Below, piece by piece: positions 6,209-13,978 of a stretch of 14,075 nt of DNA. Origin of the DNA: JAUWVG01 sp964633715 (lineage in GTDB: Bacteria; Acidobacteriota; Aminicenantia; Aminicenantales; Aminicenantaceae). Numbering within the stretch: the stretch's first letter is position 1; each line of letters opens with the position of its first letter. The translations under genes and the position numbers were made by a program. The notes under the pieces were generated by a model, which saw only the letters and a list, made by a program, of their open reading frames with translations, was not told the DNA's origin and ran no database searches. The stretch is taken from NCBI GenBank assembly GCA_964633715.1, contig CAZWHQ010000066.1, positions 1-14,075 on the forward strand, given 5' to 3'.

Positions 6209-6226
6209 GAAGTTGCGGAATCGCTG
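6209..6226 (-). repeat. Right outer inverted repeat of the insertion sequence
   Basis: GAAGTTGCGGAATCGCTG is the reverse complement of 4362-4379 with one mismatch. It lies 18 bp upstream of the -35 box of the giant gene, so the element inserted just outside that promoter. Confidence 0.55.
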
Positions 6227-6243
6227 ATCAAGAGTTTTCTTCA

Positions 6244-6273
6244 TTGACTCCGGCTGATTCTTCACGGTATGAT
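6244..6273 (+). promoter_or_regulatory. Putative sigma70 promoter of the VWA/FHA operon
   Basis: TTGACT (6244-6249) and TATGAT (6268-6273) are spaced by 18 nt. Each box differs from consensus by one base. This would give a leader of about 70 nt before the ATG at 6349. Confidence 0.5.
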
Positions 6274-6348
6274 TGTCAAAGTTGTGCTTGCGATAGGTAG
6301 AGAGGGATGTGAAAAACACATGCTTCTTCCTGATTTGAGGAGATTTCC

Positions 6349-9300
6349 ATGAATACAAATCCATCGAAACGGCGGATTCCCGTTATTTCTGTTTTTCTTA
6401 TGGTTGTTTTTGCAGTCGCTGCGGCTGTTTTATTTCATTCAGTCGGCCTGGCGCAGACAGTGGCGGAGATCCTTCAGCTTATCCAGAATTATCAGCAAAA
6501 TCCAACACCCCAGGCTGCCATGCAGGTTCTCCAGCATTCGGCCCGGGTAGAAGAAATGAAAAAAGCAGGCAGCATTTCAGAATCCTACAACAGCGCCCTC
6601 TGGGACCTCGACGACTTCAAAGTGGACATGATGAAACAGAAAATTGGCCAGGCCGGAACGAACTACGGAAATGATTTCCAAATGTCTGTTTACGGTTCGG
6701 ATTCGGCAAGGCCGCCGACCCGGACAGAACTGACGGCCCAGCTTCGCGCGGAAAATCCCAATATCTCCGCTGAGCAGGTCGACAGAACACTCGCACAGCT
6801 GCGGCAAAACACCCGTTACGATGTCTTCCGGAGCGACTGGGACATGACCTTCACCGGACCAAAGGCCCGGGAAGCCTCACGTTTTATGGTCTCGGAAATT
6901 TCCAGAGAATTCGAGCAATACAATATCTCTATCGACGTCGGATCCGATCTGGGATTCAATCCCCTCTCCTATCCCGAAGTCCCGGGAGCCGGGTATGAGA
7001 TCCGTTTTAAATATGTCGCCAACCAGGAAATGTACAATTCGAGAGGCGGATTAAAATGGATCCAGAGACAGATGTGGAACAACGGCAAGGTGACTTACTA
7101 TGACGCTGACCTCGGACGGATGGTTACCCAATCCATCCAGAACTATTCCGGATCGACCAGGCTTCCATTTGAACCTCCCAAAGCTCTTCTTGAAGAGGAG
7201 TTGTTCGGTTTCCTGGCTGACAACTACAATCAGATGAGTCACCATCTCGATATTTCAAAAAACTCCGCGCAGAAACTGAAATGGATGAGCAAATATATCG
7301 GAAGGAGCATGCAGGAATTCCCGCCGGACTATTTGAATAAACTGGGATTTGGCGCGCAGGACATGGAACTGATCCAGAACGCGGAGCGGATGATCGAAGC
7401 CGGCCTGAGTGAGGCCGAAGCGCAGCGCATGCTCTCTCAGATCGAAGATCTTGCCACACGTGTTGTCCGCCGAACCCATATCGCCCAGATGGAGCTCATC
7501 GGCCGGCGTATCGCACTGAACTTAGAGAACGGAACGTCGATCGTAGGGGATCAGAGACTTTTCCGCATCATCGAGGAGCTGGCGGGAGGCTACAACAACC
7601 TGGGCCTGTCCCGTGCGGAAGCCCTCCTCCAGAGCGCCAAAAACCTTGTCGGTGAGCAGGGGATTTATGGAGAAATCTATAATGCTCTCTATACGGCGCT
7701 TCAGCAGGCCAAGGATTTGGGGGAGGAAGCGGAGATCCTGAAATTGATCGAACAACAGCTGGCTGCTGGACAACCGGTCCCGGTGAAAGTCACCCGTCCG
7801 GCCAGGCCCGGAGATCCCGTCGAAGCTAAAATCACCGCCCCTCTTCAGGAAGATGCCTTAAAGGCCGCCAGTGAATTGAATCCCACCGTAGAAGTGCAGG
7901 ATGCGCTGAAATTCAGCGAAAGCTACCCGAATTCCGGGATTGTGCTCAAAGACAAACAGCTCTTCACAGCGGAATATTTGGAAAAGAGGATCAATGACTA
8001 CGGCCGGTTCATTGAAATGCACGGAATCAAGGTCAAGAATCCGGCGGATCTGGAGCTTGTTCAACAAAAACTGAGAGATACAGCGAAGGCTTTCCTTGAC
8101 AGAGAAGTGCAGCGCTCCTGGATGGTGCGTCACAAACAGTGGGCTTCGCTGCCCAGCGAAGCCAAAAATTCCACTCTTTATACGCGAAGTTTCTTTGGTG
8201 AACTGGGGAGCAAAACCAGCCAGATGGGCGGGGCGGTCAAGGGATTGGTTCTTCGTCACAAACTGATCACCGGCCTGCTCCTGGTGAGTGCGGCCTACGG
8301 CTGGTACACCGACGGAGCCTGGGGCGCGGCTGAAATGGTGTACGAATCGGGCAAAGCGATTCTGATTTTTGAGACGATCAATTGGCTGTGTTTTACTGGC
8401 GCAAAAAAATTGGCTGCCGCAACCGGCTACGGTGTTCTTGGGCCCGTGGGGGTGGCCCTCGGCATCCTCTACAACGCCTACGAAATCACGAAACTCGCAC
8501 TTGTTCTCGGTCCCATTGTGACAGACCTCATGAATCGGGGAATCGATTATTTTGTCTTCGATTCCTATAGTGATAGAAATGCAAAACGGTTTTATATGGG
8601 AAGCAGTGACGATGCGAATCTCTTTTACACTTGGCCTGGATTTTTTCAGAATAACGACAAAGGAGTGCGTAAACCGGAAGATCTTTTTCCCGCATTTCCT
8701 ACACCTGACGAATTGATGACTGCCATTCAAGAAGAATGGGAAAATGCCCGAGCATTTTCCCATGGAGCCAATCTTTTCGGAGACCTCACAATTGAAAAAA
8801 TGAAAACATTGGCGCTGAATGACTGGAAAAAATCTTTTGCGCTCAAACTGAACGAATTTCTCAAACAGGCAGGAGCGGACACACCTCAAGATGAGGATGT
8901 CACAAAGTTCGAAAGCACCAGCATCGAGACGACCAATACAAACTGGAGTGACGCCTACAGTCAGACATCCGCGGTGATCACAGGTCTCGAGCTCGACCCG
9001 GAGGAACCTGAGGCGGGAGAGGACATCGATCTGAATTGTGAATACGTTGTCTTTGGGCTCCCGGGCCAGAATGTCTTTACGAAACTTGTCCTTAGAGTCA
9101 TCAGCCCTCTTGGAGAAGAGGAGCAGGTCGAAGAGTCCGAAACCCTCATCGACAAGGACGTGGCCGACGTGGAGGAACGGGCCAAGTTTGTTTCGGTCAA
9201 CAAAACGTTTATTTTGGATGAAAACATCGATCTCAGCAGAACCACATTTGTGGCAGAACTCTATGACATGAGCGGCCGCCGGATCGATAAATTGGAGATC

Positions 9301-11763
9301 CGGACTGTGGTGATCCCGACTGAAATCGAAGTCAAAACGCGGCGGGCGGATCCCGATCCGCAACTCAATGACTGGTATATGGATATCACGGTCAAGGACA
9401 TTGACGGCAACCTCGTGGATACCGGTGCCATCAAGGTGGCAGCGGACAAGGGCGGCATCGAAAATCCGGGCGATCTTGAGTGGGAAGGAGATTTGGAGAA
9501 TGGACAGAAAACTTTGATTTGGTATGGCCCCAGCGATAAAACGGACAAGGCCTCCATCAAGATCAGCTATTTGGGAGACGAATCCGATCCAAATCTCCCC
9601 GACAAAAAGTATGCCGAAAGCGAAAAGGACATCCAGCTCCCTCCCGATCTGCTCGAGACCGAAATTACGGTGACAACCGCTCCGAAATACCCCAAAGACA
9701 AAACGAAAAATGACTGGGTGATGTCCATCTCCGTCAAGGATCTCAACGGGTATTTTGTCACCGACGGCGAAATCAAGGTGGAGACGGATGCGGGCGGCAT
9801 TGAAACTCCTGACAAAAAGGAATGGCAGGGGGCTCTCAAAGAGGGACAGAAAGACGTGACCTGGCGCGGTCCTGCCGACCGGATGGAAAAAGCAACAATC
9901 ACAATCACCTACCTGGGAGATCAAGCGGATCCGTCGGTCGATGACAAAAAGTATTTCGAAAGCAGCACGACGCTCCAACTGCCGCCCGATGCCTTGGATA
10001 CTGCTGTGGAAGCCAAATCGAGGCCGGTTTCCAAAAATCCCACGGACAACGACTGGGCGCTGGACATAACGGTTCAGGACGCCGAAGGCAAACCCGTTGA
10101 ACTGGGGGAGATCCACATCGTGTGCCAGGATGGAGGGATCGACAAAGCCGATCAACTGGAGTGGCAGGGAGAACTGAAAGACGGCCAGAAGGAGATCACA
10201 TGGTATGGGCCCGATGACCGGAGCAAACTTGTCCCCATCACAATCACCTATCTGGGGGACGAATCGGATCCGGACCTTCTCGATGAACGCTACAACGAAA
10301 GTCAGTTGGATATAGAGCTTCCGCGGCCGCTGGATACGGCGATCACCGTCGAAACGAAACCGGTGCCCAATGAACCAAAGAACTGGACTATTGACGTCAA
10401 AGTCGTCGATGAGCTCGGGAATCCCGTCATTCTGGGGGATCTCAAACTCACCACAACAGAAGGTTATTTTGAAGCCATCGGGAACCAGACATTTGCGGAG
10501 ACGGGCTGTACGTTCGACAGCACCAGCTATGTCGGAGAATTCCAGACCAAATGGAACGGCCCCGATGATCCCAAAAAACGGGCTGAAATCAAGATTGAAT
10601 ACCAGGGAGATCAGGTGGCCCCAAATCCCGATGTCGTCTACAGCGAGAGCGAGGAGATCATTCATCTGCCTCCGCCCATCCTGCTGACATCCATCGATGT
10701 CATCGTCACCAAGGACAAGCCGGACGATCCAGATGACAACAACTATAAACTGGAAATTTCTGTCAAGGACGAGGAGGGGGCGTTTGTCGACCAGGGAGAA
10801 ATGACGCTGGATACCACTGAAGGCGCCATTGAAACGCCGGGACAGGTCCACTGGGAAGGCCCGCTCAAAGACGGGCAGAAAACAGTGATGTGGTACGGCC
10901 CGGCGGACAAAACATTAAAAGCCACCGTAACGATTCACTATCTGGGTGATAAAAAGGATCCTGACATTCCCGATCTCAAATACTCCGAATGCCAGAAGGA
11001 ACTCAAGATGCCGCCCAAACAGCTGACGCCCACTTCGGTCAACATCATCCCCTCACTGGTCGATGAGGAGGAGAGAATCTGGAATTTGGAGATCGAGGTG
11101 GTCGATGACAAGGGACAACTGGTGCAGGCGGGAAATGTGAAACTGACGGCAACGGGCGGAAGTTTTCACCCCAGCCGTGCAGTGCTGGAGTACGAAAAAA
11201 TTCTTGAGTCGGGAAAGACAACCAAGGCCTGGATTGAAACCGATAAAGATCAACATGTGATCACAGTCCATTATAATGGAGACGAGCCCGATCCCCTCAA
11301 AGAGGACAATGTCTACGAGGAGAGCGAAACCTTTGTTAAACTTCCGCCTGAACTCCTCGAGATGTCCACCGTTTTTGTCATTGATGCCTCTGGAAGCATG
11401 TCCGGCTCGAAACTGGCTTCGGCCAAGTCTGCCGTCAGACAGGCGCTTGCGGGCTACCAGGGGAAATCCAACAAGGAGGAGTGGGCCCTCTATGTGTTTT
11501 TCGACTGCGGAGTGTGCACGTTGCTTCAGGGCTTCACTCAGGACCCGGCAAAAATCACCCGGCAGTTGGGTTTCGGCGCCTCAGGAGGGACGCCCATCGC
11601 CTATTCGCTTAAGGTGGCCTCCAACTATATGAGACGGTCGGCCCGCGGGAAAAAGGGCCGGATCATCCTGCTGAGCGACGGCGGTGAATCCTGCAGCGGC
11701 AAACCTGTGGAAGCGGCCAAGGGAATTTCCACACGCAGAATCTATTTCGACCTGGAACGGTGA
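6349..11763 (+). CDS. Giant exported multidomain protein ending in a truncated VWA domain
   Basis: The product has 1804 residues, with start fixed by TGAGGAG six nt upstream. Residues 1-35 are a signal peptide (cleavage near GLA/Q). Residues 36-630 are mostly helical and unrecognised. SDWDMTF at 162-168 vaguely recalls nucleotidyltransferase folds, without further support. Residues 637-728 are Gly/Ala-rich and hydrophobic with two or three possible membrane segments. An Ig-like domain (876-990) is followed by six tandem beta domains starting at 991, 1104, 1218, 1330, 1447 and 1562 (110-117 residues each). Their shared features are NDW...ITVKD, GQK..TWYGP, YLGD..DP and LPP. A VWA domain starts at 1672 with a full MIDAS: D1679-x-S1681-x-S1683, T1748, D1777. 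The chain ends at FDLER (1804), before the last VWA strand and helix, which occur in the next ORF. Probably anchored in or beyond the inner membrane, with metal-dependent ligand binding by the VWA part inferred. Confidence 0.9.
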   Translation: MNTNPSKRRIPVISVFLMVVFAVAAAVLFHSVGLAQTVAEILQLIQNYQQNPTPQAAMQVLQHSARVEEMKKAGSISESYNSALWDLDDFKVDMMKQKIGQAGTNYGNDFQMSVYGSDSARPPTRTELTAQLRAENPNISAEQVDRTLAQLRQNTRYDVFRSDWDMTFTGPKAREASRFMVSEISREFEQYNISIDVGSDLGFNPLSYPEVPGAGYEIRFKYVANQEMYNSRGGLKWIQRQMWNNGKVTYYDADLGRMVTQSIQNYSGSTRLPFEPPKALLEEELFGFLADNYNQMSHHLDISKNSAQKLKWMSKYIGRSMQEFPPDYLNKLGFGAQDMELIQNAERMIEAGLSEAEAQRMLSQIEDLATRVVRRTHIAQMELIGRRIALNLENGTSIVGDQRLFRIIEELAGGYNNLGLSRAEALLQSAKNLVGEQGIYGEIYNALYTALQQAKDLGEEAEILKLIEQQLAAGQPVPVKVTRPARPGDPVEAKITAPLQEDALKAASELNPTVEVQDALKFSESYPNSGIVLKDKQLFTAEYLEKRINDYGRFIEMHGIKVKNPADLELVQQKLRDTAKAFLDREVQRSWMVRHKQWASLPSEAKNSTLYTRSFFGELGSKTSQMGGAVKGLVLRHKLITGLLLVSAAYGWYTDGAWGAAEMVYESGKAILIFETINWLCFTGAKKLAAATGYGVLGPVGVALGILYNAYEITKLALVLGPIVTDLMNRGIDYFVFDSYSDRNAKRFYMGSSDDANLFYTWPGFFQNNDKGVRKPEDLFPAFPTPDELMTAIQEEWENARAFSHGANLFGDLTIEKMKTLALNDWKKSFALKLNEFLKQAGADTPQDEDVTKFESTSIETTNTNWSDAYSQTSAVITGLELDPEEPEAGEDIDLNCEYVVFGLPGQNVFTKLVLRVISPLGEEEQVEESETLIDKDVADVEERAKFVSVNKTFILDENIDLSRTTFVAELYDMSGRRIDKLEIRTVVIPTEIEVKTRRADPDPQLNDWYMDITVKDIDGNLVDTGAIKVAADKGGIENPGDLEWEGDLENGQKTLIWYGPSDKTDKASIKISYLGDESDPNLPDKKYAESEKDIQLPPDLLETEITVTTAPKYPKDKTKNDWVMSISVKDLNGYFVTDGEIKVETDAGGIETPDKKEWQGALKEGQKDVTWRGPADRMEKATITITYLGDQADPSVDDKKYFESSTTLQLPPDALDTAVEAKSRPVSKNPTDNDWALDITVQDAEGKPVELGEIHIVCQDGGIDKADQLEWQGELKDGQKEITWYGPDDRSKLVPITITYLGDESDPDLLDERYNESQLDIELPRPLDTAITVETKPVPNEPKNWTIDVKVVDELGNPVILGDLKLTTTEGYFEAIGNQTFAETGCTFDSTSYVGEFQTKWNGPDDPKKRAEIKIEYQGDQVAPNPDVVYSESEEIIHLPPPILLTSIDVIVTKDKPDDPDDNNYKLEISVKDEEGAFVDQGEMTLDTTEGAIETPGQVHWEGPLKDGQKTVMWYGPADKTLKATVTIHYLGDKKDPDIPDLKYSECQKELKMPPKQLTPTSVNIIPSLVDEEERIWNLEIEVVDDKGQLVQAGNVKLTATGGSFHPSRAVLEYEKILESGKTTKAWIETDKDQHVITVHYNGDEPDPLKEDNVYEESETFVKLPPELLEMSTVFVIDASGSMSGSKLASAKSAVRQALAGYQGKSNKEEWALYVFFDCGVCTLLQGFTQDPAKITRQLGFGASGGTPIAYSLKVASNYMRRSARGKKGRIILLSDGGESCSGKPVEAAKGISTRRIYFDLER

Positions 11764-11777
11764 GGAGGAGGAACACA

Positions 11778-12527
11778 ATGAAAAAAAGAATCATATTTGC
11801 GACCGTTCTCAGTTGTGTTCTGGCTTCAATTGTTTTTGCTCAGTCTTCCCAGGCGACCGATCCGGAGATCGAGGATTTTGACAGCAGGGTGGCCAAGATG
11901 AAACCTGTGCCGAGGCAGATCGATGTCTCTGTTGATGTGGTGGGATTGGAGATCGGAGAGAATTCAACCGCGGAACAGCAGCTGTCCAGGACGGCTTCGG
12001 CCGGGACCGGCACCTATTATCCTGTGGCCGATGCGGCAGATCTCTCTAAAGTATTTTCGAAGGTCACCACCGGGGCCGGGATGGGTGGAGGCGGGGGCGT
12101 TTTGTATCGGCAGGCCTCGCCGGTGAACTGGCCGCTGCTGATCGGAGTGTTCTTTTTGGTCGGCTCGGGGATTCTGCTTGTGGGCCTTCTTATCGTGCGG
12201 GCCAGGAGATCTTTGCCTCGTATGGTTCCAGGAACTCACATCGCAGCCACACTGGACATCTTTTACGGCGACGGAGGGACAAAAAGTGTTCCGATCCTAC
12301 ATTCCCAATCCTTCATCGGCCGCGGTGAGGGAAATGACGTTGTGATTCCTGATCCCGATGTCTCGGGAACCCACGCTGAACTGTCAGTGACCCGGGACGG
12401 ATTTTTCCTTCGGGATGCGGGAAGTACAAACGGGACCTTTGTCAACGGAACCAGAATCAGCGAACAGTTCCTCTATCTGAACGACGAGATCCAGATGGGT
12501 TCAACCCGGCTGGTTTTCCGGGAATAA
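11778..12527 (+). CDS. Signal peptide + C-terminal VWA segment + TM helix + FHA domain protein
   Basis: The product has 249 residues. ATG 11778 is preceded by GAGGAGGAG, which overlaps the stop codon of the giant gene, so translation is probably coupled. A GTG at 11760 in frame is less likely. Residues 1-21 form a signal peptide (FA/QSS). Residues 46-96 (RQIDVSVDVVGLEIG, then ASAGTGTYYPVADAADLSKVF) match the final strand and helix of VWA domains, the part missing from the upstream protein. A Gly-rich linker (99-108) leads to a membrane helix at 119-140 followed by RARR, so the C-terminus faces the cytoplasm. An FHA domain fills 170-249 (IGRGEGNDV, SGTHAEL, STNGTFVNG), a phosphothreonine reader. 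Inferred role: linking an extracytoplasmic VWA event to kinase signalling inside. Confidence 0.88.
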   Translation: MKKRIIFATVLSCVLASIVFAQSSQATDPEIEDFDSRVAKMKPVPRQIDVSVDVVGLEIGENSTAEQQLSRTASAGTGTYYPVADAADLSKVFSKVTTGAGMGGGGGVLYRQASPVNWPLLIGVFFLVGSGILLVGLLIVRARRSLPRMVPGTHIAATLDIFYGDGGTKSVPILHSQSFIGRGEGNDVVIPDPDVSGTHAELSVTRDGFFLRDAGSTNGTFVNGTRISEQFLYLNDEIQMGSTRLVFRE

Positions 12528-12554
12528 AACGTCATTTAAAAGAGAATTCCGGCT

Positions 12555-12951
12555 TTAAAAGGCGCGTTCGGCAATTCCCTCGGTGTCCACTTTCCAGGGC
12601 GTCCAGACCAAAGTGAGATCGGTTACGGAAATATCCGTTTTTCGGGGATTGACGGCAAGTTCTTCAAACTCCAGATTTTCTATGTTCAGGATTTGCTGGA
12701 GATGGGATAGCTCTGATTTAAAGGTCTTTTCAAGTTCCTCGAGCTGCCCTTGAGCGACTCGGATTTCTTCCATGGCCAAGGCAACATCCTGCTTTTCCGC
12801 TTCCGGTCATGCCTACGCAGACCGCATGAGTTGTCAGATCTTTGGAATCATAAAGAACCAGGTCATTATTAATCTGCTGTTTCTCGGAGTTATAGAGCCG
12901 CTCAAGATAAAATGCCCCGGTTTTCTCAAAATTCTGAATCAAGTTGTCCAT
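12555..12951 (-). pseudogene. HerA/DUF87-type ATPase gene collapsed by internal deletion
   Basis: Two ends of one gene survive. The 5' part starts at ATG 12951 (AAGGAG Shine-Dalgarno 5 nt away) and encodes FYLERLYN...LLxYDSKDLTTHAVCVGMTGSGK-like text (observed: LVLYDSKDLTTHAVCVG, MTGSGK). This is the N-terminus and Walker A of large HerA-like ATP-binding proteins. It breaks right after the Walker A Lys. A different frame, open to the stop at 12555, reads EAEKQDVALAMEEIRVAQ, a coiled coil, then NPRKTDISVTDLTLVWTPW, which I recall as the C-terminus of the same large family. Several hundred codons are therefore missing, and the junction (12791-12805) is out of frame. The gene is convergent with the FHA gene. 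The family call is by motif memory. Confidence 0.75.
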
Positions 12952-13229
12952 CACGGCTCCTTTCTTGGTGAGAATTATACCCTGTTTTCCCGTAATGAAG
13001 AAAGTCCGGCCGTGCGTTTGAATTTGTGGACTGACAAAATGATTTCAATTGTTTTTTCAGGCCGATTGACAACTTTACCCCAGACGGCTACTCTAAAAAA
13101 ATGCTTCAGTTTGGCAAACACCACAAAAGGGAACGCCCCTCAAAAAAAAGCGTTGAAATCCGAGCGGAAAAAAAAGGAGCGAAAAAAGCGTTCGACGGAG
13201 ACATGGAAAACGCCAATTTTTAAAGAGTC
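12952..13229. other. Intergenic region between ATPase pseudogene and protease gene
   Basis: This region contains divergent upstream sequences and a purine-rich A/G tract near 13137-13195. A plus-strand ORF through it (12772-13233) is mainly antisense to the pseudogene and then low-complexity lysine codons; I do not regard it as a gene. Confidence 0.4.
13066..13094 (+). promoter_or_regulatory. Possible promoter of the CPBP protease gene
   Basis: A consensus TTGACA (13066-13071) is followed after 17 nt by TACTCT (13089-13094), a weak -10. It lies about 135 nt before the gene. Confidence 0.3.
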
Positions 13230-13931
13230 ATGACAGCCATTCTCACTCTTTTAATCACCGTTGGTTGTTTTCTCTCCTATCTCGGAGTGGCGCACACCCG
13301 CTTCGCAGAAAAACGATTGAGCAGAATTTTGTGGATAAATAAAAAATCCCTCTGGGGAGTTCTCTTTGAAAGGTTGTCTGGTGCGGTCTGTCTCGGTTTG
13401 GTTCCTCTCGGACTTGTGCTCTCGTCATCCGTCTGGCAGACGGCGGATTTGGGGTTGAATTTAAATATTCCCTACTCCTCCCTGACCTGGACTTTTGGCT
13501 TGGCTGGCGGATCCATTTTTTTCAGCTTTGTTTTTTCCCGGAAACCCAAAAATTACAAAACATATCCGCAAGTGAGAGAAAAAATCTGGACGGGAAAAAC
13601 GGTGAGCCTCAATATCGGGAGTTGGCTTCTCTATCTTGCAGCCTATGAGTTCTTATTTCGCGGATTTTTGCTTTTCACTTTGGAATCCGCTATCGGCCTC
13701 TGGGCGGCTCTTGTCACTATGACCGTTCTCTATTCTATGGCGCATCTCCATAAAGGGCTGAATGAAGTTTTGGGAGCGATCCCATTCGGGGTCATTTTGG
13801 GTTTTTTAGCTTTTAAGAGTGGTTCCTTCTGGCCTGCGTTTTTTGTCCATGCTTGCCTTGCCATTTCCAATGATTTTTTTGCCCTTGCAGGGCATCCTGA
13901 AATGAGTATCCAAAGATCGGATGCAAATTAG
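13230..13931 (+). CDS. CPBP-family (CAAX/Rce1-like) intramembrane metalloprotease homologue
   Basis: The product has 233 residues with about six hydrophobic segments. The start ATG at 13230 has only a weak AAAGAG ahead. Motif 1, normally EExxxR, reads Y139-E140-FLF-R144 inside AAYEFLFRGFLL. Motif 2, normally FxxxH, reads Y168-SMA-H172. The last block has H207 (FFVHACLAISND) with N214/D215 rather than a residue at H+4. The layout including GAIPFGVILGFLAFKSGSFWPAF is typical of CPBP proteins. These cleave peptides within the membrane or act in protein maturation and bacteriocin immunity. Loss of the first Glu, usually the catalytic base, makes activity uncertain. No bacteriocin or partner gene is seen nearby. 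Confidence 0.8.
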   Translation: MTAILTLLITVGCFLSYLGVAHTRFAEKRLSRILWINKKSLWGVLFERLSGAVCLGLVPLGLVLSSSVWQTADLGLNLNIPYSSLTWTFGLAGGSIFFSFVFSRKPKNYKTYPQVREKIWTGKTVSLNIGSWLLYLAAYEFLFRGFLLFTLESAIGLWAALVTMTVLYSMAHLHKGLNEVLGAIPFGVILGFLAFKSGSFWPAFFVHACLAISNDFFALAGHPEMSIQRSDAN

Positions 13932-13978
13932 GAGTGTCTGCCAAATTTAAGAATAGGACAGGTTAAGGAGATAGTGAT

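Larger units (their letters stand above)
4362..6226 (+). mobile_element. Insertion sequence with DUF6788-like ORF and DDE transposase
   Basis: The unit of about 1.86 kb is bounded by two nested pairs of inverted repeats: outer 4362-4379 with 6209-6226 (17 of 18) and inner 4427-4440 with 6149-6162 (13 of 14). The spacing between blocks is equal on both sides (47 and 46 nt). It carries a promoter, an accessory ORF and the transposase in one direction. I could not find a target-site duplication beside either pair, so the exact ends are uncertain (1.74 kb if only the inner pair is terminal). The family is not certain; IS4/ISAs1/IS1634-like DDE type or an unclassified group. Confidence 0.7.
6044..6348. 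other. Right end of the insertion sequence and leader of the giant gene
   Basis: This stretch holds the inner (6149-6162) and outer (6209-6226) right inverted repeats, then a promoter (6244-6273) and the Shine-Dalgarno of the next gene (TGAGGAG, 6336-6342). Short open stretches on both strands here lack initiation signals and are not called genes. Confidence 0.5.

Noticed and set aside
4419..6210. 10-bp direct repeat TTTCAGAGGA (4419-4428 and 6201-6210) as target-site duplication
   Set aside because: It lies inside the paired inverted repeats at unequal offsets from them, so it cannot flank the element cleanly; likely chance.
6149..6244. Short plus-strand ORF starting MRICSMPVF within the right inverted repeats
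   Set aside because: No ribosome binding site, and the repeat symmetry with the left end explains the conserved sequence better than coding does.
6203..6364. 53-codon minus-strand ORF (MDLYSWKSPQIRKK..., ending DQRFRNFL)
   Set aside because: No Shine-Dalgarno, and it overlaps the start and promoter of the giant gene and ends in the inverted repeat. Length is within chance.
7858..10851. 997-codon open frame on the minus strand inside the giant gene
   Set aside because: It is the antisense shadow of the repeat-rich gene. The translation is low in domain-like pattern, and the plus-strand repeats and motifs explain the sequence fully.
12772..13233. 153-codon plus-strand ORF ahead of the protease gene
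   Set aside because: Its first half is antisense to the ATPase remnant and its second half is lysine-rich low complexity; no initiation signal.
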